A stretch of DNA of 64,000 bases from Brumimicrobium ulvae (GCF_947504225.1 NZ_CANNGT010000013.1:16405-80404); one strand, 5' to 3'; shown: positions 18,729-28,574, numbered from the stretch's first letter. The notes: a model not told the origin generated them from the letters alone. Numbers and translations are program-made.

Positions 18729-20921
18729 ATGTCTGTTGCAGAAGTTTCGGAGTTAAATCTTGCCTTGCGTAAGTATTTTGGATATGATCAGTTTCGTGGT
18801 GATCAAGAATCAATCATTAATAGTATTCTAGACAAAAAGAATACTTTTGTCATCATGCCTACCGGGGGTGGGAAGTCAATGTGTTATCAATTGCCCGCTT
18901 TATTGTCAGAGGGAACAGCTATTATCGTTTCACCTTTGATTGCTTTGATGAAAAATCAAGTCGATGCCATTCGCAATGTCAGCGAGGACGATTCTGTAGC
19001 ACATGTTCTCAATAGCTCCCTATCAAAGACGGAGGCAAATAAAGTTAAAGAGGACATTAAAGCAGGGAAAACAAAATTACTTTATGTTGCACCTGAATCT
19101 TTAACCAAGCAAGCGAATATAGATTTTTTTACTTCTGTAAAGATTTCATTCTTTGCTATTGATGAAGCCCACTGTATTTCTGAATGGGGTCATGATTTTA
19201 GACCTGAATACAGAAGACTACGTGAGATTTTTGAAGCCATTTCTGATGTTCCTATTATAGCGTTAACTGCAACAGCGACGCCAAAGGTTCAGCAGGATAT
19301 TCAAAAGAACTTGAACATGGTGGATGCCGATGTGTTTAAAGCTTCTTTTAATCGAGATAATTTATATTATGAAGTTCGACCCAAGAAAGACGTCGAAAAA
19401 GAAATTATTAAGTACATCAGAAAGAGAAAGGGTAAATCTGGAATTATTTATTGCCTTTCACGAAAAAAGGTAGAACAACTTTCAGAAGTTTTACGTGTCA
19501 ATGGAATTAATGCATTGGGGTATCATGCCGGAATGGATGCTGCCACACGTGCAAAACATCAAGACGCTTTCCTGATGGAAGATTGCGATGTAATCGTTGC
19601 TACAATTGCCTTTGGAATGGGAATCGATAAACCAGATGTTCGTTTTGTGATTCACCATGATATTCCTAAGTCTTTAGAAAGTTACTACCAAGAAACTGGT
19701 CGTGCCGGAAGAGATGGTGGAGTGGGCGAATGTGTAGCTTTTTACGCCTATAAAGACATTGAGAAATTAGAAAAATTCCTCCAAGGAAAACCTGTTGCTG
19801 AACAAGAAATAGGAAGACAGTTGTTGTTTGAAATTGTATCCTACGCCGAAACCTCTATTTGTAGAAGAAAATATTTACTTCATTACTTTGGTGAAGAATA
19901 TGATGATTCGAAGTGTTCTGAAATGTGCGATAATTGTCGAAACCCGAAAGAAAGAACAGAAGGAAAAGAAGATGTGTTGAAATTGCTTAACGCTGTAATT
20001 GAACTGAAAGAAATGCAAAGGGCAAATCATATATGTTCTTTCCTATATGGAGAAAATACAACAGAAATAAAATCCTATAAACACGACTTGTTGCCTTCGT
20101 TTGCCGCAGGAAAAGACAAAGATAAAGTGTTTTGGAATGCTGTGATTAGACAATCGCTTGTTGCAGGTTTAATTTCTAAAGATATTGAAACCTATGGCGT
20201 GATCAAAATGACAGAACGTGGACATGATTTCATAAAAAACCCGCATTCCTTCATACTTGTTAAAGAACATGATTATACCCTTGATGAAGACGAAGGTGAT
20301 ATTGTAAGCGGTGGCGGAATGAAAGATGCTTTTGATGAGGTGTTGTATCAAGGTCTGCTTGACTTGCGTAAGCAAATTTCGCGGGATAAAAACATTCCAC
20401 CGTTTGTGATCTTCCAGGAGTCCAGCTTGAAGGATATGTCCTTCCAATACCCAATTACAAAGGAAGAACTGGTTAATATTCAAGGTGTTGGTCAAGGAAA
20501 AGCACGTAGGTATGGTGCGCCCTTTCTAGCTTTGATTAAAGAGCATGTGGAAAGCAACGATATTGAACGTCCACAAGATTTAGTGGTGAAGTCTTTAGTG
20601 AATAAATCTGGATTGAAAGTACAGTTAATTCAAAATATCGACAGAAAACTTCCTTTGGAAGACATTAGTTCTTCACAAGGTAAATCAATGGATGAAATTA
20701 TCGATGAAATTGAAATGATCGTTAACTCTGGAACCCGTGTAAACATTAATTATTATCTGGACGAAATTTTAGATGAAGATAATCAAGAGGAGATTTATGA
20801 TTATTTCTCTGAAGCTGAAACAGACTCTTTGAAAGAAGCTTACGACGAATTCGATGGTGATTACACAGAAGAAGAATTGCGTTTGATGCGCATTAAGTTT
20901 ATGTCAGAAATGGGGAACTAA
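18729..20921 (+). CDS. recQ: RecQ-family ATP-dependent DNA helicase
   Basis: RecQ unwinds DNA 3' to 5' in recombination and repair. Visible features in order: the family Q-motif region (FGYDQFRGDQESII), Walker A (MPTGGGKSMCYQLPAL, about residues 39-54), the DEAH box (IDEAHCISEWGHDFR, about 143), helicase motif VI (QETGRAGRDG), four zinc-binding Cys (CRRKYLLHYFG and CSEMCDNC), a winged-helix RQC domain, and an HRDC-like region (about 530-600). The length of 730 aa is close to other Bacteroidota RecQ proteins, with an acidic C-terminal extension. Confidence 0.96.
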   Translation: MSVAEVSELNLALRKYFGYDQFRGDQESIINSILDKKNTFVIMPTGGGKSMCYQLPALLSEGTAIIVSPLIALMKNQVDAIRNVSEDDSVAHVLNSSLSKTEANKVKEDIKAGKTKLLYVAPESLTKQANIDFFTSVKISFFAIDEAHCISEWGHDFRPEYRRLREIFEAISDVPIIALTATATPKVQQDIQKNLNMVDADVFKASFNRDNLYYEVRPKKDVEKEIIKYIRKRKGKSGIIYCLSRKKVEQLSEVLRVNGINALGYHAGMDAATRAKHQDAFLMEDCDVIVATIAFGMGIDKPDVRFVIHHDIPKSLESYYQETGRAGRDGGVGECVAFYAYKDIEKLEKFLQGKPVAEQEIGRQLLFEIVSYAETSICRRKYLLHYFGEEYDDSKCSEMCDNCRNPKERTEGKEDVLKLLNAVIELKEMQRANHICSFLYGENTTEIKSYKHDLLPSFAAGKDKDKVFWNAVIRQSLVAGLISKDIETYGVIKMTERGHDFIKNPHSFILVKEHDYTLDEDEGDIVSGGGMKDAFDEVLYQGLLDLRKQISRDKNIPPFVIFQESSLKDMSFQYPITKEELVNIQGVGQGKARRYGAPFLALIKEHVESNDIERPQDLVVKSLVNKSGLKVQLIQNIDRKLPLEDISSSQGKSMDEIIDEIEMIVNSGTRVNINYYLDEILDEDNQEEIYDYFSEAETDSLKEAYDEFDGDYTEEELRLMRIKFMSEMGN

Positions 20922-21322
20922 TTTACTGTTTAGTTTGTAGGTTGTTATGGATCTATAGTTAGTTTAGTAAGTGGTAAAAGCATTGGAGTAAGTTGTTAGA
21001 GTGAAATAATTTGCGCTCCATTCAGAGATACCTTCAGGCCTTGTGGTTCTTAATTTATTCCCCTAAACTACACAAATCCTTCTTTACTTAATTCATAGTA
21101 AGGTACACACGACCCAGAATGGGTCAACTGTTAATAACCCCTTGTAAGCGAAGTGCAACTCTGGGTTATGAACTCAATCGATGATTCTGTTTTGGCGGTA
21201 TTTTTATCGCGAAGTAATATAAAAATGATGACAAAACAATTGTAAGCAGAGAGACTGTAAAGAATTTTGTGTTTTTAAAAACAAAAGAGCTGAAATATGC
21301 CAATTTAATCATTCGTAACTGA
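20922..21322. other. Intergenic region with a REP-like palindrome
   Basis: No convincing gene is seen in 401 bp. A short perfect hairpin, GACCCA-GAA-TGGGTC (21111-21125), is followed by a larger imperfect one: ATAACCC (21134-21140) pairs with GGGTTAT (21163-21169), enclosing TTGTA/TGCAA around AGCGAAG. The design resembles the REP-like palindromes associated with IS200-type transposases in other bacteria. No transposase is nearby. Confidence 0.5.
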
Positions 21323-22510
21323 TTAAAGACACGCCATCACCATCATTTGCATTCCAACTTTTAATGCTTCGTGGTCGATGTCGAATCTTGCGTTGTGAAC
21401 GCCATGAACAATTCCTTTTTCTTCATTGCGAACTCCAATTCTAAAAAAACACGTAGGAATTTCTTGTGCATAAAATGAGAAATCCTCTGCTGTTAAGCGA
21501 ATAGGTAGGTCATGTACATTCTCTTTTCCCAACCAAGCATTTGCTTTGACGACAAATTTCCGTGTTAAATCCACATCATTTTCTAAAAATGGATAGCCTT
21601 TACTGATTTCTACAATCGCTTTTGCACCATGGGCTTCAGCAATGAGCTCTGCTTGTTTTATTATTTGCTTTAAAGCTTTTGCCCGCCATTTTTCATTCAT
21701 TGTTCTGAATGTTCCTTTAATGTGAACTTTTTCTGGAACAACATTAGTTGTGCCCAATCCTTCGAAGTGTCCAAAGTTGAGCACGCAAGGGATTTTCGGA
21801 TCACATTTTCTACTCACAATCTGTTGAAGTGAAGTAATGATTTCAGCACCGACTAAAATACTATCTATCGTTTCATGTGGCGTGGCACCATGTCCACTTT
21901 TACCAATGATGTCAATGTAAACCTCATCACAGGAAGCCATGTACAATCCTTCTTTTGTTCCTACTTGTCCAACAGGTAAATCAGGGAAAACATGTAAGGC
22001 ATACATTTCCTTAACCTTAGGATTGTCTAAACAACCTGCTTTGATCATTAAGCTTGCTCCGCCTGGATTTTTCTCTTCTCCTGGCTGAAAAATCAACTTT
22101 ACAGGATCTTTTAATTCATCTTTTAGTTGAAAAAGAATCTCAGCGGCGCCTAATAAAACTGAAGTATGAACATCGTGTCCACAAGCATGCATCACTCCTT
22201 TGTTGGTCGAAGCATAAGGAACATCATTCATTTCTAAAATTGGAAGAGCATCAATATCTGCACGTAAACCTATACATTCTTGGTCTTTCGAATGGTGATT
22301 GCCCCTGATTATTGCGACAATTCCAGTATCCGCAATTTTGGTTTCGTGGGGAATACCAATTTGAGTGAGTTGTTTTGAAATGTATTCCATGGTATTGTAC
22401 TCCTCGTACGATAGCTCGGGATGCATGTGTAAATGCTTTCTGTATCCAACTACTTTATTAAATAGAAGTTCTGTTTGTTGGGTGACGTATTGCTGCTTGC
22501 TCTGATTCAT
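21323..22510 (-). CDS. M20-family amidohydrolase
   Basis: A metal-dependent hydrolase of the M20D group (N-acyl amino acid, hippurate or IAA-conjugate amidohydrolases). Motifs include RKHLHMHPELSYEE near the start, the metal ligands in HACGHDVHTSVLLGAA, QPGEEKNPGGASLMI, HVFPDLPVGQVG and LTAEDFSFYAQEIPTCFFRIG. The ATG at 22510 gives a family-like start (395 aa). The frame extends to an ATG at 22585, which would add 25 residues with a hydrophobic run that could be an anchor. The natural substrate is not readable from sequence. Confidence 0.88.
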   Translation of the reverse strand: MNQSKQQYVTQQTELLFNKVVGYRKHLHMHPELSYEEYNTMEYISKQLTQIGIPHETKIADTGIVAIIRGNHHSKDQECIGLRADIDALPILEMNDVPYASTNKGVMHACGHDVHTSVLLGAAEILFQLKDELKDPVKLIFQPGEEKNPGGASLMIKAGCLDNPKVKEMYALHVFPDLPVGQVGTKEGLYMASCDEVYIDIIGKSGHGATPHETIDSILVGAEIITSLQQIVSRKCDPKIPCVLNFGHFEGLGTTNVVPEKVHIKGTFRTMNEKWRAKALKQIIKQAELIAEAHGAKAIVEISKGYPFLENDVDLTRKFVVKANAWLGKENVHDLPIRLTAEDFSFYAQEIPTCFFRIGVRNEEKGIVHGVHNARFDIDHEALKVGMQMMVMACL

Positions 22511-22707
22511 CTTTTCAATGTTTGTATGCAAATTTCTAGGTCTAATGTCAAATAAAATTATTCCCAAGACTAAAATAAGAAGCATTCTATAATAGAAAAT
22601 GCTTTTTTACGAATTTAATGTTTATTTGAGCAACAAAGATGCTAATTTTGAGATGAAATTATGAATAAAGTAAAACATCGCTTTTATTTGCATTAAAGAT
22701 TTATAAA

Positions 22708-23346
22708 ATGAAAATTGTAAAGTTTACCTTCAATCCAATTCAAGAAAATACTTACCTCGCAATAGATGATGAGAAAAACGTGGTGATTATTGATCCTGGC
22801 TGCTACTTTGAAGAAGAGCGTCAGTTGCTAAGAGACTATATTAGCAAAAATGAATTGAAGGTTTTGGCTTTGTTGAATACGCATGGACACTTAGACCATA
22901 TTATGGGGAATGCATTCGTGAAACGTGAATATGGCGTTGATTTGTATTTGCATGAAGCAGATGTGGTTACATTGCAAATGGGTGGAAGAAGTGCTCAACT
23001 TTATGGTTTGAATCTTTTTGAAGACTCTCCAATGCCTGATGTTTTTATCAAGGAAGGTGAAATCTTGCAATTTGGAAAAATGTCTTTCCATGTTATTTTT
23101 GGCCCAGGTCATGCGCCAGGTCATGTTGCTTTTTACAGTCCGGAAAACAAGTTGATTATTAATGGCGACATTCTATTTAAAGGCAGTTACGGTCGTGTAG
23201 ATCTTCCGGGAGGTGATTTTAATCAACTGAAACACACCATTACGCAAAAACTCTTCACCTTACCAGATGACACACTTGTGTATACAGGGCATGGTGAGGA
23301 AACAACAATAGGGGAAGAGAAAAAAAACAACCCAATATTGTGGTAA
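22708..23346 (+). CDS. MBL-fold metallo-hydrolase (glyoxalase II-like)
   Basis: A 212-aa protein with the metallo-beta-lactamase fold. The zinc motif THGHLDH is at about residues 59-65. Further ligands lie in GPGHAPGHV and in the INGDILFKGSYGRVDLPGGD segment, and the C-terminal TGHGEETTIGEEK completes the set. It is closest to the YcbL/glyoxalase II-like group of thioester or persulfide hydrolases, but the substrate is unknown. It ends 5 bp before the convergent gene at 23352. Confidence 0.9.
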   Translation: MKIVKFTFNPIQENTYLAIDDEKNVVIIDPGCYFEEERQLLRDYISKNELKVLALLNTHGHLDHIMGNAFVKREYGVDLYLHEADVVTLQMGGRSAQLYGLNLFEDSPMPDVFIKEGEILQFGKMSFHVIFGPGHAPGHVAFYSPENKLIINGDILFKGSYGRVDLPGGDFNQLKHTITQKLFTLPDDTLVYTGHGEETTIGEEKKNNPILW

Positions 23347-23351
23347 ATCCA

Positions 23352-24908
23352 TTACGCCGACTTTGCTAAAAAAGCTTCTCTTTTGACCAGATGAAATGGT
23401 TTGTTTTTTACTTTCGAGGTCAGCCAAACATGGAAGTCAAAATATTCAAATGCAACAGATTCAAAAGGGTCGTTTTTCAGCGCTTCGATTTCACTTTCAA
23501 TGTTTTGTAAAAGCTGTTCTATCTTGTATTTATCTTGAGCGTTCGAAATTTTTGTTAAGTGCTTTAAGAAAATTGTTTCGAATTTAAAAGTTCTCTTACG
23601 CTTAGATAAAAAACGTTTAGTGTTCTTAATGGCATAGGGTAGAAGTATGTTGTTTTTAAGTTCAAAATGTAGGAGTAGATTAACCAAGTGTGCAAATGAA
23701 ACAATGTCTTCTTTTTGATCCAATTCCTTGCTGTTTAAAATGAGGTTTATCCATTTCAAACTTTGATTAAATTCATCTTTACCAAAATAGGCAATCGACA
23801 TGTTGAATGCCAAATAGGCTTTTCTTGAAGGGGTTAATTCTGCGTTGTATTGTTCCATTCCTTTTTTAATTTCTGGAGCGAGTGCAATGGCTTTGTCAAA
23901 ATTTCCTTCATGGTTCAGTATTTTTAATTCTATACTGTTGATACTAGAAAATAACTTGATCGCTAGGTCCTCAGTTAGGCTAGATTTTAATGCGTTGGGT
24001 AAAGCTTTAAGTTCATTGAGGTAGGTGTGAATGGCTTTGTTGTTACCGTTTTTTGCCTCTAAATGAATGATATTTGTAAGAATTGAAAAGTATTGATTTG
24101 GATACTTTTTAAATTGACCATTGTTATTCTTGAAATGAGATAAATTTTCTTTCAGCATATTTAAAGAGTTTTCATGCTCTAAAATGGCGAAATAATAAGC
24201 ACTTTTAAAGTGATAAATGAGGTATTGGTTTTCAAAAGATATGTTTTTTGGTTGCTTAATAGCTTTATAGGCATCATAGATTTTTTCATATTCGAAAACA
24301 TCTTCTTTCGATCGTACTTGACCTGTTTGATTTAAAAGAACAAACAACTGACTTTTTACGAGCCATAGGTTGTTGTAGAAATCTTGTTGATGGGTTAAAT
24401 CTATGCTTTCTTCAGCGTGCAATTTTAAGGTTTCATAGTTTGCATTTTGATAACCACGAGTTTCTATAATTCGCTTTTCTTCATTTGCAATTTGTAAAAG
24501 AATTGCAATTTTGTTGTGTTTTTTAGCGAGTCTTTTGGTCTTTTTTATTTCTCTATTGGCATGGTCATAAAGTCCTTTGCTGTAAAGAATTTTAATGGCA
24601 TGCAGCATCGTATATAGTTGAGCGTCTATGTCATTTTTCGCGTGAAAGGCATCTAGAGCACTGATGATTTGTTCGTAGAGTCTGTTTTTGGTAATTGGAA
24701 ATTGATTCAGAAAAGCCTCTCCTTTAAAATGAGTGTACAAATCTTCTTCATCGAATTCTTCTTGTTGATCAATAAAATCAAAAATTCTAATTCCATTATT
24801 CACTTCTCCAATGGTATGTCGGGAAGCGTAAATTTTGAAATACCTTTTTTCGCTCTTAGTAAGGCTCTTAATGAGCTCGTATAATGCGGGTGAAGCTGTT
24901 TTTGACAT
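23352..24908 (-). CDS. Hypothetical helical-repeat protein (TPR-like)
   Basis: A 518-aa soluble protein with no signal peptide, rich in Lys, Leu and Asn and almost entirely helical in pattern. Helix pairs such as LYTMLHAIKILYSKGLYDHANREIKKTKRLAKK suggest degenerate TPR units. The start (LIKSLTKSEKRYFKIYASR) is a recurring opening in uncharacterised Bacteroidota proteins. Such repeats usually bind partner proteins. No catalytic motif is seen. It is a single gene. Confidence 0.75.
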   Translation of the reverse strand: MSKTASPALYELIKSLTKSEKRYFKIYASRHTIGEVNNGIRIFDFIDQQEEFDEEDLYTHFKGEAFLNQFPITKNRLYEQIISALDAFHAKNDIDAQLYTMLHAIKILYSKGLYDHANREIKKTKRLAKKHNKIAILLQIANEEKRIIETRGYQNANYETLKLHAEESIDLTHQQDFYNNLWLVKSQLFVLLNQTGQVRSKEDVFEYEKIYDAYKAIKQPKNISFENQYLIYHFKSAYYFAILEHENSLNMLKENLSHFKNNNGQFKKYPNQYFSILTNIIHLEAKNGNNKAIHTYLNELKALPNALKSSLTEDLAIKLFSSINSIELKILNHEGNFDKAIALAPEIKKGMEQYNAELTPSRKAYLAFNMSIAYFGKDEFNQSLKWINLILNSKELDQKEDIVSFAHLVNLLLHFELKNNILLPYAIKNTKRFLSKRKRTFKFETIFLKHLTKISNAQDKYKIEQLLQNIESEIEALKNDPFESVAFEYFDFHVWLTSKVKNKPFHLVKREAFLAKSA

Positions 24909-25289
24909 AGTGTTTCAGTATTAGTTCTTTATCAATATAGCTTATATAATCATGTGATTTTTAATTAGATGGTGAAGTGAAGGTTTTATTGATTGACCTG
25001 TATATATATTCGAGTTTAAGAATCTTGTTTGTTTTTGTTTCCAAGGTTGAAAACAAATGAGTGTAAACAGTTTTACATAACTTTGTATTTCAGCACAATA
25101 TACTTCTGTAAAATTGATTCCTCCTTGCACTCCCCGATAAAACCTGACCTGGTAAAAAATAAAAGTAACCATTGATAGAGGTGCCGTCCAGACTTTCGAC
25201 TGAACCTGTTTTTGACCTGTGCCTTAAGGTGCAAAGAATCGGCCTTCAACCTGTAACTATAGAAGGTTTGAGGAAAAATTAAGTATAAA
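24909..25289. other. Motif-rich, hairpin-bearing non-coding region
   Basis: No convincing gene; a 76-codon minus-strand frame (24942-25172) lacks any family signal. The + strand holds six ACCTG copies: 24996, 25142, 25147, 25204, 25215 and 25249. It also holds a stem of 9 paired bases in 10, CCTTCAACCT (25243-25252) with AGGTTTGAGG (25264-25273). TAACTTTG (25078-25085) matches the -7 promoter element on the + strand, without a well-spaced TTG. The stretch could encode a small RNA of about 220 nt ending at the hairpin at 25290. Confidence 0.35.
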
Positions 25290-25315
25290 AAAAGCTATCC
25301 GAATAGATAGCTTTT
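25290..25315 (-). terminator. Terminator for the small lipoprotein gene
   Basis: AAAAGCTATC and GATAGCTTTT pair perfectly around CGAATA. On the minus strand the hairpin runs into a T tract, fitting termination of the gene ending at 25338. On the + strand only four T follow. Confidence 0.8.
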
Positions 25316-25337
25316 GGTATGTTTAAAGGTGTAAACC

Positions 25338-25601
25338 TTATTTTTTCTTTATTTTACGATCGTCGTCTTCGTCTCTATTAGGATCTGTAATTGTAAAAGT
25401 AGAATCGCTTCTTACACCATCACCAAAAGATCCACGAGTGTTAGACTTGTTTGTATAATCGTTATCATCTCCAAAACCTTTAGTTAATTGAAAGTCTTCA
25501 GACAATTGATTATTGTTCATGTTTGGACGAATTTCTTCTTTCTTACAACTTGAAATTGTGAAGAGTGTAAAGCCAATAAAAATGTAAATGTATTTTTTCA
25601 T
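25338..25601 (-). CDS. Small hypothetical lipoprotein
   Basis: An 87-aa protein with a lipoprotein signal (FTISSCKKEE, Cys at about 19). The mature part of roughly 68 residues is very polar and looks unstructured: Asn/Asp-rich in the middle (GFGDDNDYTNKSN) and ending DEDDDRKIKKK. I recognise no family. It has its own promoter in the gap after the sensor kinase gene and its own terminator. Confidence 0.7.
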   Translation of the reverse strand: MKKYIYIFIGFTLFTISSCKKEEIRPNMNNNQLSEDFQLTKGFGDDNDYTNKSNTRGSFGDGVRSDSTFTITDPNRDEDDDRKIKKK

Positions 25602-25630
25602 GACGACGGGTTTTTAGTAAATCGTATTAT

Positions 25631-25661
25631 CAAATATATAATAATTAGTCAGTTATCCCAA
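25631..25661 (-). promoter_or_regulatory. Promoter of the small lipoprotein gene
   Basis: On the minus strand TTG (25659-25661), a 20-bp spacer and TATATTTG (25631-25638) match the Bacteroidota consensus. The -33 part lies inside the last codons of the sensor kinase gene. Transcription would start about 20-25 bp before the ATG. Confidence 0.65.
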
Positions 25662-28574
25662 ATATTGTTTCATTATTTTGAATGTAACGACAGTTCCATT
25701 GAGTAAACGGTTATTTTCTTTGATTTGGTGGGGACCTATCATCTCTATCGAGCGTTCAGAAATTTTTTGAAGTAATTCTATTCGACCTTTAGCTATAATC
25801 ATTCCTTGTGACCTGTGGTTGTCAAGGTCTTCTTTCTTGTTGGTTTGCGAGTTTTCTATTCCTACACCATTGTCTTTAATTTCAATGCGAATATGGTCGA
25901 AGTGGTCTGAAATAATAATTTCAATTTTTCCTTTTCTATCTTTTAGTGGCAAGACACCATGAATAATACTGTTCTCAACAAAAGGTTGAAGAAACATGGC
26001 TGGTACCTTTAATACTTCCGTTTCTACTCCGTCTTCAATTTCAATAGCATAATCAAAGCGATCTATAAACCGCATACTTTCCAAATCTAAATAGAGCTTT
26101 AATCGCTCTATTTCATCCGATAAAGCGACCATACCGTCTTTATGGTATGAGCTGTCTAGGTTTTTACGAATGAGCTTCGCGAATCTAGAAAGGTATTTAT
26201 TGGCTGATTTTGTGTCTGAGGTGTTAATGTAATATTGTATCGAATTTAGCGCATTGAAAATAAAGTGTCTATTCATACTTGCATTCAAAGATTGCTGTTC
26301 GAGTTTAGAAAGTTTGTTCTGAAACTCTAATCGCATTTGATAATTCTTATTGTCAAGGCGTTTTGTTCGTGCCCTATCTATGGTTAAAATGATGAAGATA
26401 ATGACTCCTCCTACAATAGCAAAGAACCACCAAGTGAGGTAAAATGGAGGAAGCACTTCAATAGGAAGTTTGAAAACCGAGAAGGTTTGATTGTTACCGT
26501 TGCTTACTTTGAATTTAAAGGTGTATTGACCTGGAGGGAGATTAGTGAAACTGGCATTGGGGTTTTTAGTTGCTCTTGTCCATTCGCTGGAAAATCCTTC
26601 TAAGAAGTAACTGTACCTTAAACTACCTGGATTGGTCATGTATATTCCATCAAACTTAAAAGAAAGGTTTTTATCTGCATATTTGATGCTTAGTTTTTCA
26701 TTGTTATTTTTTTGACTTAATGTGTAAACGCGTTTATTACTGAGCTCTTTATTGTTCACAATAATTGAGGTTAATTGTAATTTCGGCAAGGTGTTCTTGA
26801 TGAGCGATGATCGAATACTGAGATCCATTTTCATTAATCCTGAAGCTGTTCCAAACCACAGGTATCTGTTTTTTTCTAAAAAATTTGAATTTAAGTTCGT
26901 CTCTAAATCGATTAGACCAGCAGTGATTCCATAACGATAAATAGTGTGATTGTAGATGTTTATTTCATAGAGTCCGTTATTGGTTCCAACGAACATAATA
27001 GAATCGTATTTTTGCAAAAAGTTGACAAACTCTAAACCTTCTTCCTTTTCTAGATAGAAGCGTTCAAACTCTCCTTTATTTTCAATAAATAAACCACTTT
27101 CTGTACCGACCCATAAACTTCCTTTGTCGTCAAGTTCGATACAGTTAATTCCGGAATCAAACTGTTTGCGCCGAATACTATCTCCAATTAACTTGTAGAT
27201 TCCACTAGGTGCAGCCGCATAAAAAGACTTTTCATCGTTTTCAAAGTCTCTTAGGTTTGGAGCTTTATTGAGGGGGTGAAAAGCGTTGATCGTTTTGTTT
27301 TTAGCTTTGTCAAATAGAATTCCTCCTTCTGTAGTACTGATTAAAAACGTAGAATCATCAATAGAATGTATTCCTCGAATCCTATTGGAGGGCAGATTAT
27401 CTTCTTCTATGTAAAAACTACTAAATTTCTTGTAGTTGTAAGAAATCAAACCATAGTTTGAAGCAAATAGAACGAGATCTTTATCGCTGGCAATTTGCCA
27501 CACAGGGCTGGTGATAAAATCAATCTTTTCAATTTTTCCTTGCGGGTTGACTTTAAACACCCCTTGATCTATAGTAGAAATCCATTTATTGTTATAGGAA
27601 TCTATCTCCATGGCAATGATGATATCACTAGGATATCCACTGCTGCTATTATAGTAGGTGAATATTTCATCAGTAAAACGAATTAAACCTTTACCGTTTG
27701 TTCCTATCCAGATATTATTTTCAGCATCTTCAAAAATAACATCTATATCATTCGAAGGTAAACCTAATTCCTCGGTGATAGTTAATGTATCCGTTTCTTT
27801 GAGTACTAATATGCCATTTCGTGAATTGATCCATTTGGATCCGTTGTGGTCAACAATTACATTTCTAAATAAAAAATAATGGTCTTCAATCAGTGGACTT
27901 ATTTTTCCTTTTGTTAAGTCAACATTGTAAAATGTTCTGTTGAATGATGTGGCCAAAAGCTTTCCATTGTGTTGGGTAACTCCCGAAAAAGAGATGTCGT
28001 TGGAGTGGTCAATTAATTGAGATTTTTCACCATCAAATGAATACAATCCTGTACGTGTTGCTAAGTATATCTTTTCATTTACTTTCGTGAGACTTCGTAT
28101 TCTTAGCGGGCTACCTTTTATGTGTTCTAAGGTGTTTTTTTTGGCGTTCAAGACAAATAATCCAGCTCCATTGGTACCTATATATAGGGTTGAATCAATT
28201 TCGGCAAATCCTGAAACATCTACTAATGTATTTGGATCAGAATAGGGGATTGAAGTAAAGGAATTGTCATTTTTTTTTATAGAAATACCTTGTGGATGAC
28301 CTATGTATAGAACTCCATTGATGAATTGGAGTTTAGTTATTCTATTGTTGAGTAAGCCGTTGTTTCGACCAAAGTTTTTAAAATTTTCACCATCAAAACG
28401 TGCTAATCCACCATAGGTTCCTATCCATAAATAACCCGCATCATCTTGTGCAATAGTGTTGACTTGTGATTGAGGTAATCCTTTGCTAGTGTTGTACTGG
28501 ATGAATGAAAATCTTTGGGCCAGTACTGTTCCTGAGAAAAAAAGTAGAACAATTAAAACTAGAATTAACCTCAT
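25653..28574 (-). CDS. Reg_prop/Y_Y_Y sensor histidine kinase (LytS-type kinase domain)
   Basis: A 973-aa membrane sensor. Signal peptide 1-19; a periplasmic double propeller of Reg_prop repeats follows to about residue 590 (YLWIGTYGGLARFDG, NIWIGTNGKGLIRF, SLWVGTESGLF), then a Y_Y_Y domain (about 640-705), a membrane helix (about 712-733), a His_kinase domain with phospho-acceptor His in MNRHFIFNALNSIQ (about 766) and a HATPase domain (DNGVGIE). It overlaps the LytTR regulator by 4 bp. The ligand is unknown. Unlike SusR-type hybrids, the regulator is a separate protein. Confidence 0.92.
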   Translation of the reverse strand: MRLILVLIVLLFFSGTVLAQRFSFIQYNTSKGLPQSQVNTIAQDDAGYLWIGTYGGLARFDGENFKNFGRNNGLLNNRITKLQFINGVLYIGHPQGISIKKNDNSFTSIPYSDPNTLVDVSGFAEIDSTLYIGTNGAGLFVLNAKKNTLEHIKGSPLRIRSLTKVNEKIYLATRTGLYSFDGEKSQLIDHSNDISFSGVTQHNGKLLATSFNRTFYNVDLTKGKISPLIEDHYFLFRNVIVDHNGSKWINSRNGILVLKETDTLTITEELGLPSNDIDVIFEDAENNIWIGTNGKGLIRFTDEIFTYYNSSSGYPSDIIIAMEIDSYNNKWISTIDQGVFKVNPQGKIEKIDFITSPVWQIASDKDLVLFASNYGLISYNYKKFSSFYIEEDNLPSNRIRGIHSIDDSTFLISTTEGGILFDKAKNKTINAFHPLNKAPNLRDFENDEKSFYAAAPSGIYKLIGDSIRRKQFDSGINCIELDDKGSLWVGTESGLFIENKGEFERFYLEKEEGLEFVNFLQKYDSIMFVGTNNGLYEINIYNHTIYRYGITAGLIDLETNLNSNFLEKNRYLWFGTASGLMKMDLSIRSSLIKNTLPKLQLTSIIVNNKELSNKRVYTLSQKNNNEKLSIKYADKNLSFKFDGIYMTNPGSLRYSYFLEGFSSEWTRATKNPNASFTNLPPGQYTFKFKVSNGNNQTFSVFKLPIEVLPPFYLTWWFFAIVGGVIIFIILTIDRARTKRLDNKNYQMRLEFQNKLSKLEQQSLNASMNRHFIFNALNSIQYYINTSDTKSANKYLSRFAKLIRKNLDSSYHKDGMVALSDEIERLKLYLDLESMRFIDRFDYAIEIEDGVETEVLKVPAMFLQPFVENSIIHGVLPLKDRKGKIEIIISDHFDHIRIEIKDNGVGIENSQTNKKEDLDNHRSQGMIIAKGRIELLQKISERSIEMIGPHQIKENNRLLNGTVVTFKIMKQYLG

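Noticed and set aside
24942..25172. A 76-codon minus-strand frame
   Set aside because: No family signal or ribosome site. It overlaps the motif-rich non-coding stretch and its composition is not protein-like.
25130..25200. Possible SRP RNA or RNase P RNA on the minus strand
   Set aside because: TTTACCAGGTCAGG resembles SRP RNA, but the GGAA tetraloop and AGCAG side are missing. GAAAGTCTGGAC resembles the RNase P P4 5' strand, but the matching 3' strand is absent.
25653..28574. SusR-type hybrid two-component regulator
   Set aside because: The sensor part matches, but it lacks the receiver and AraC domains, and the regulator is a separate LytTR protein.
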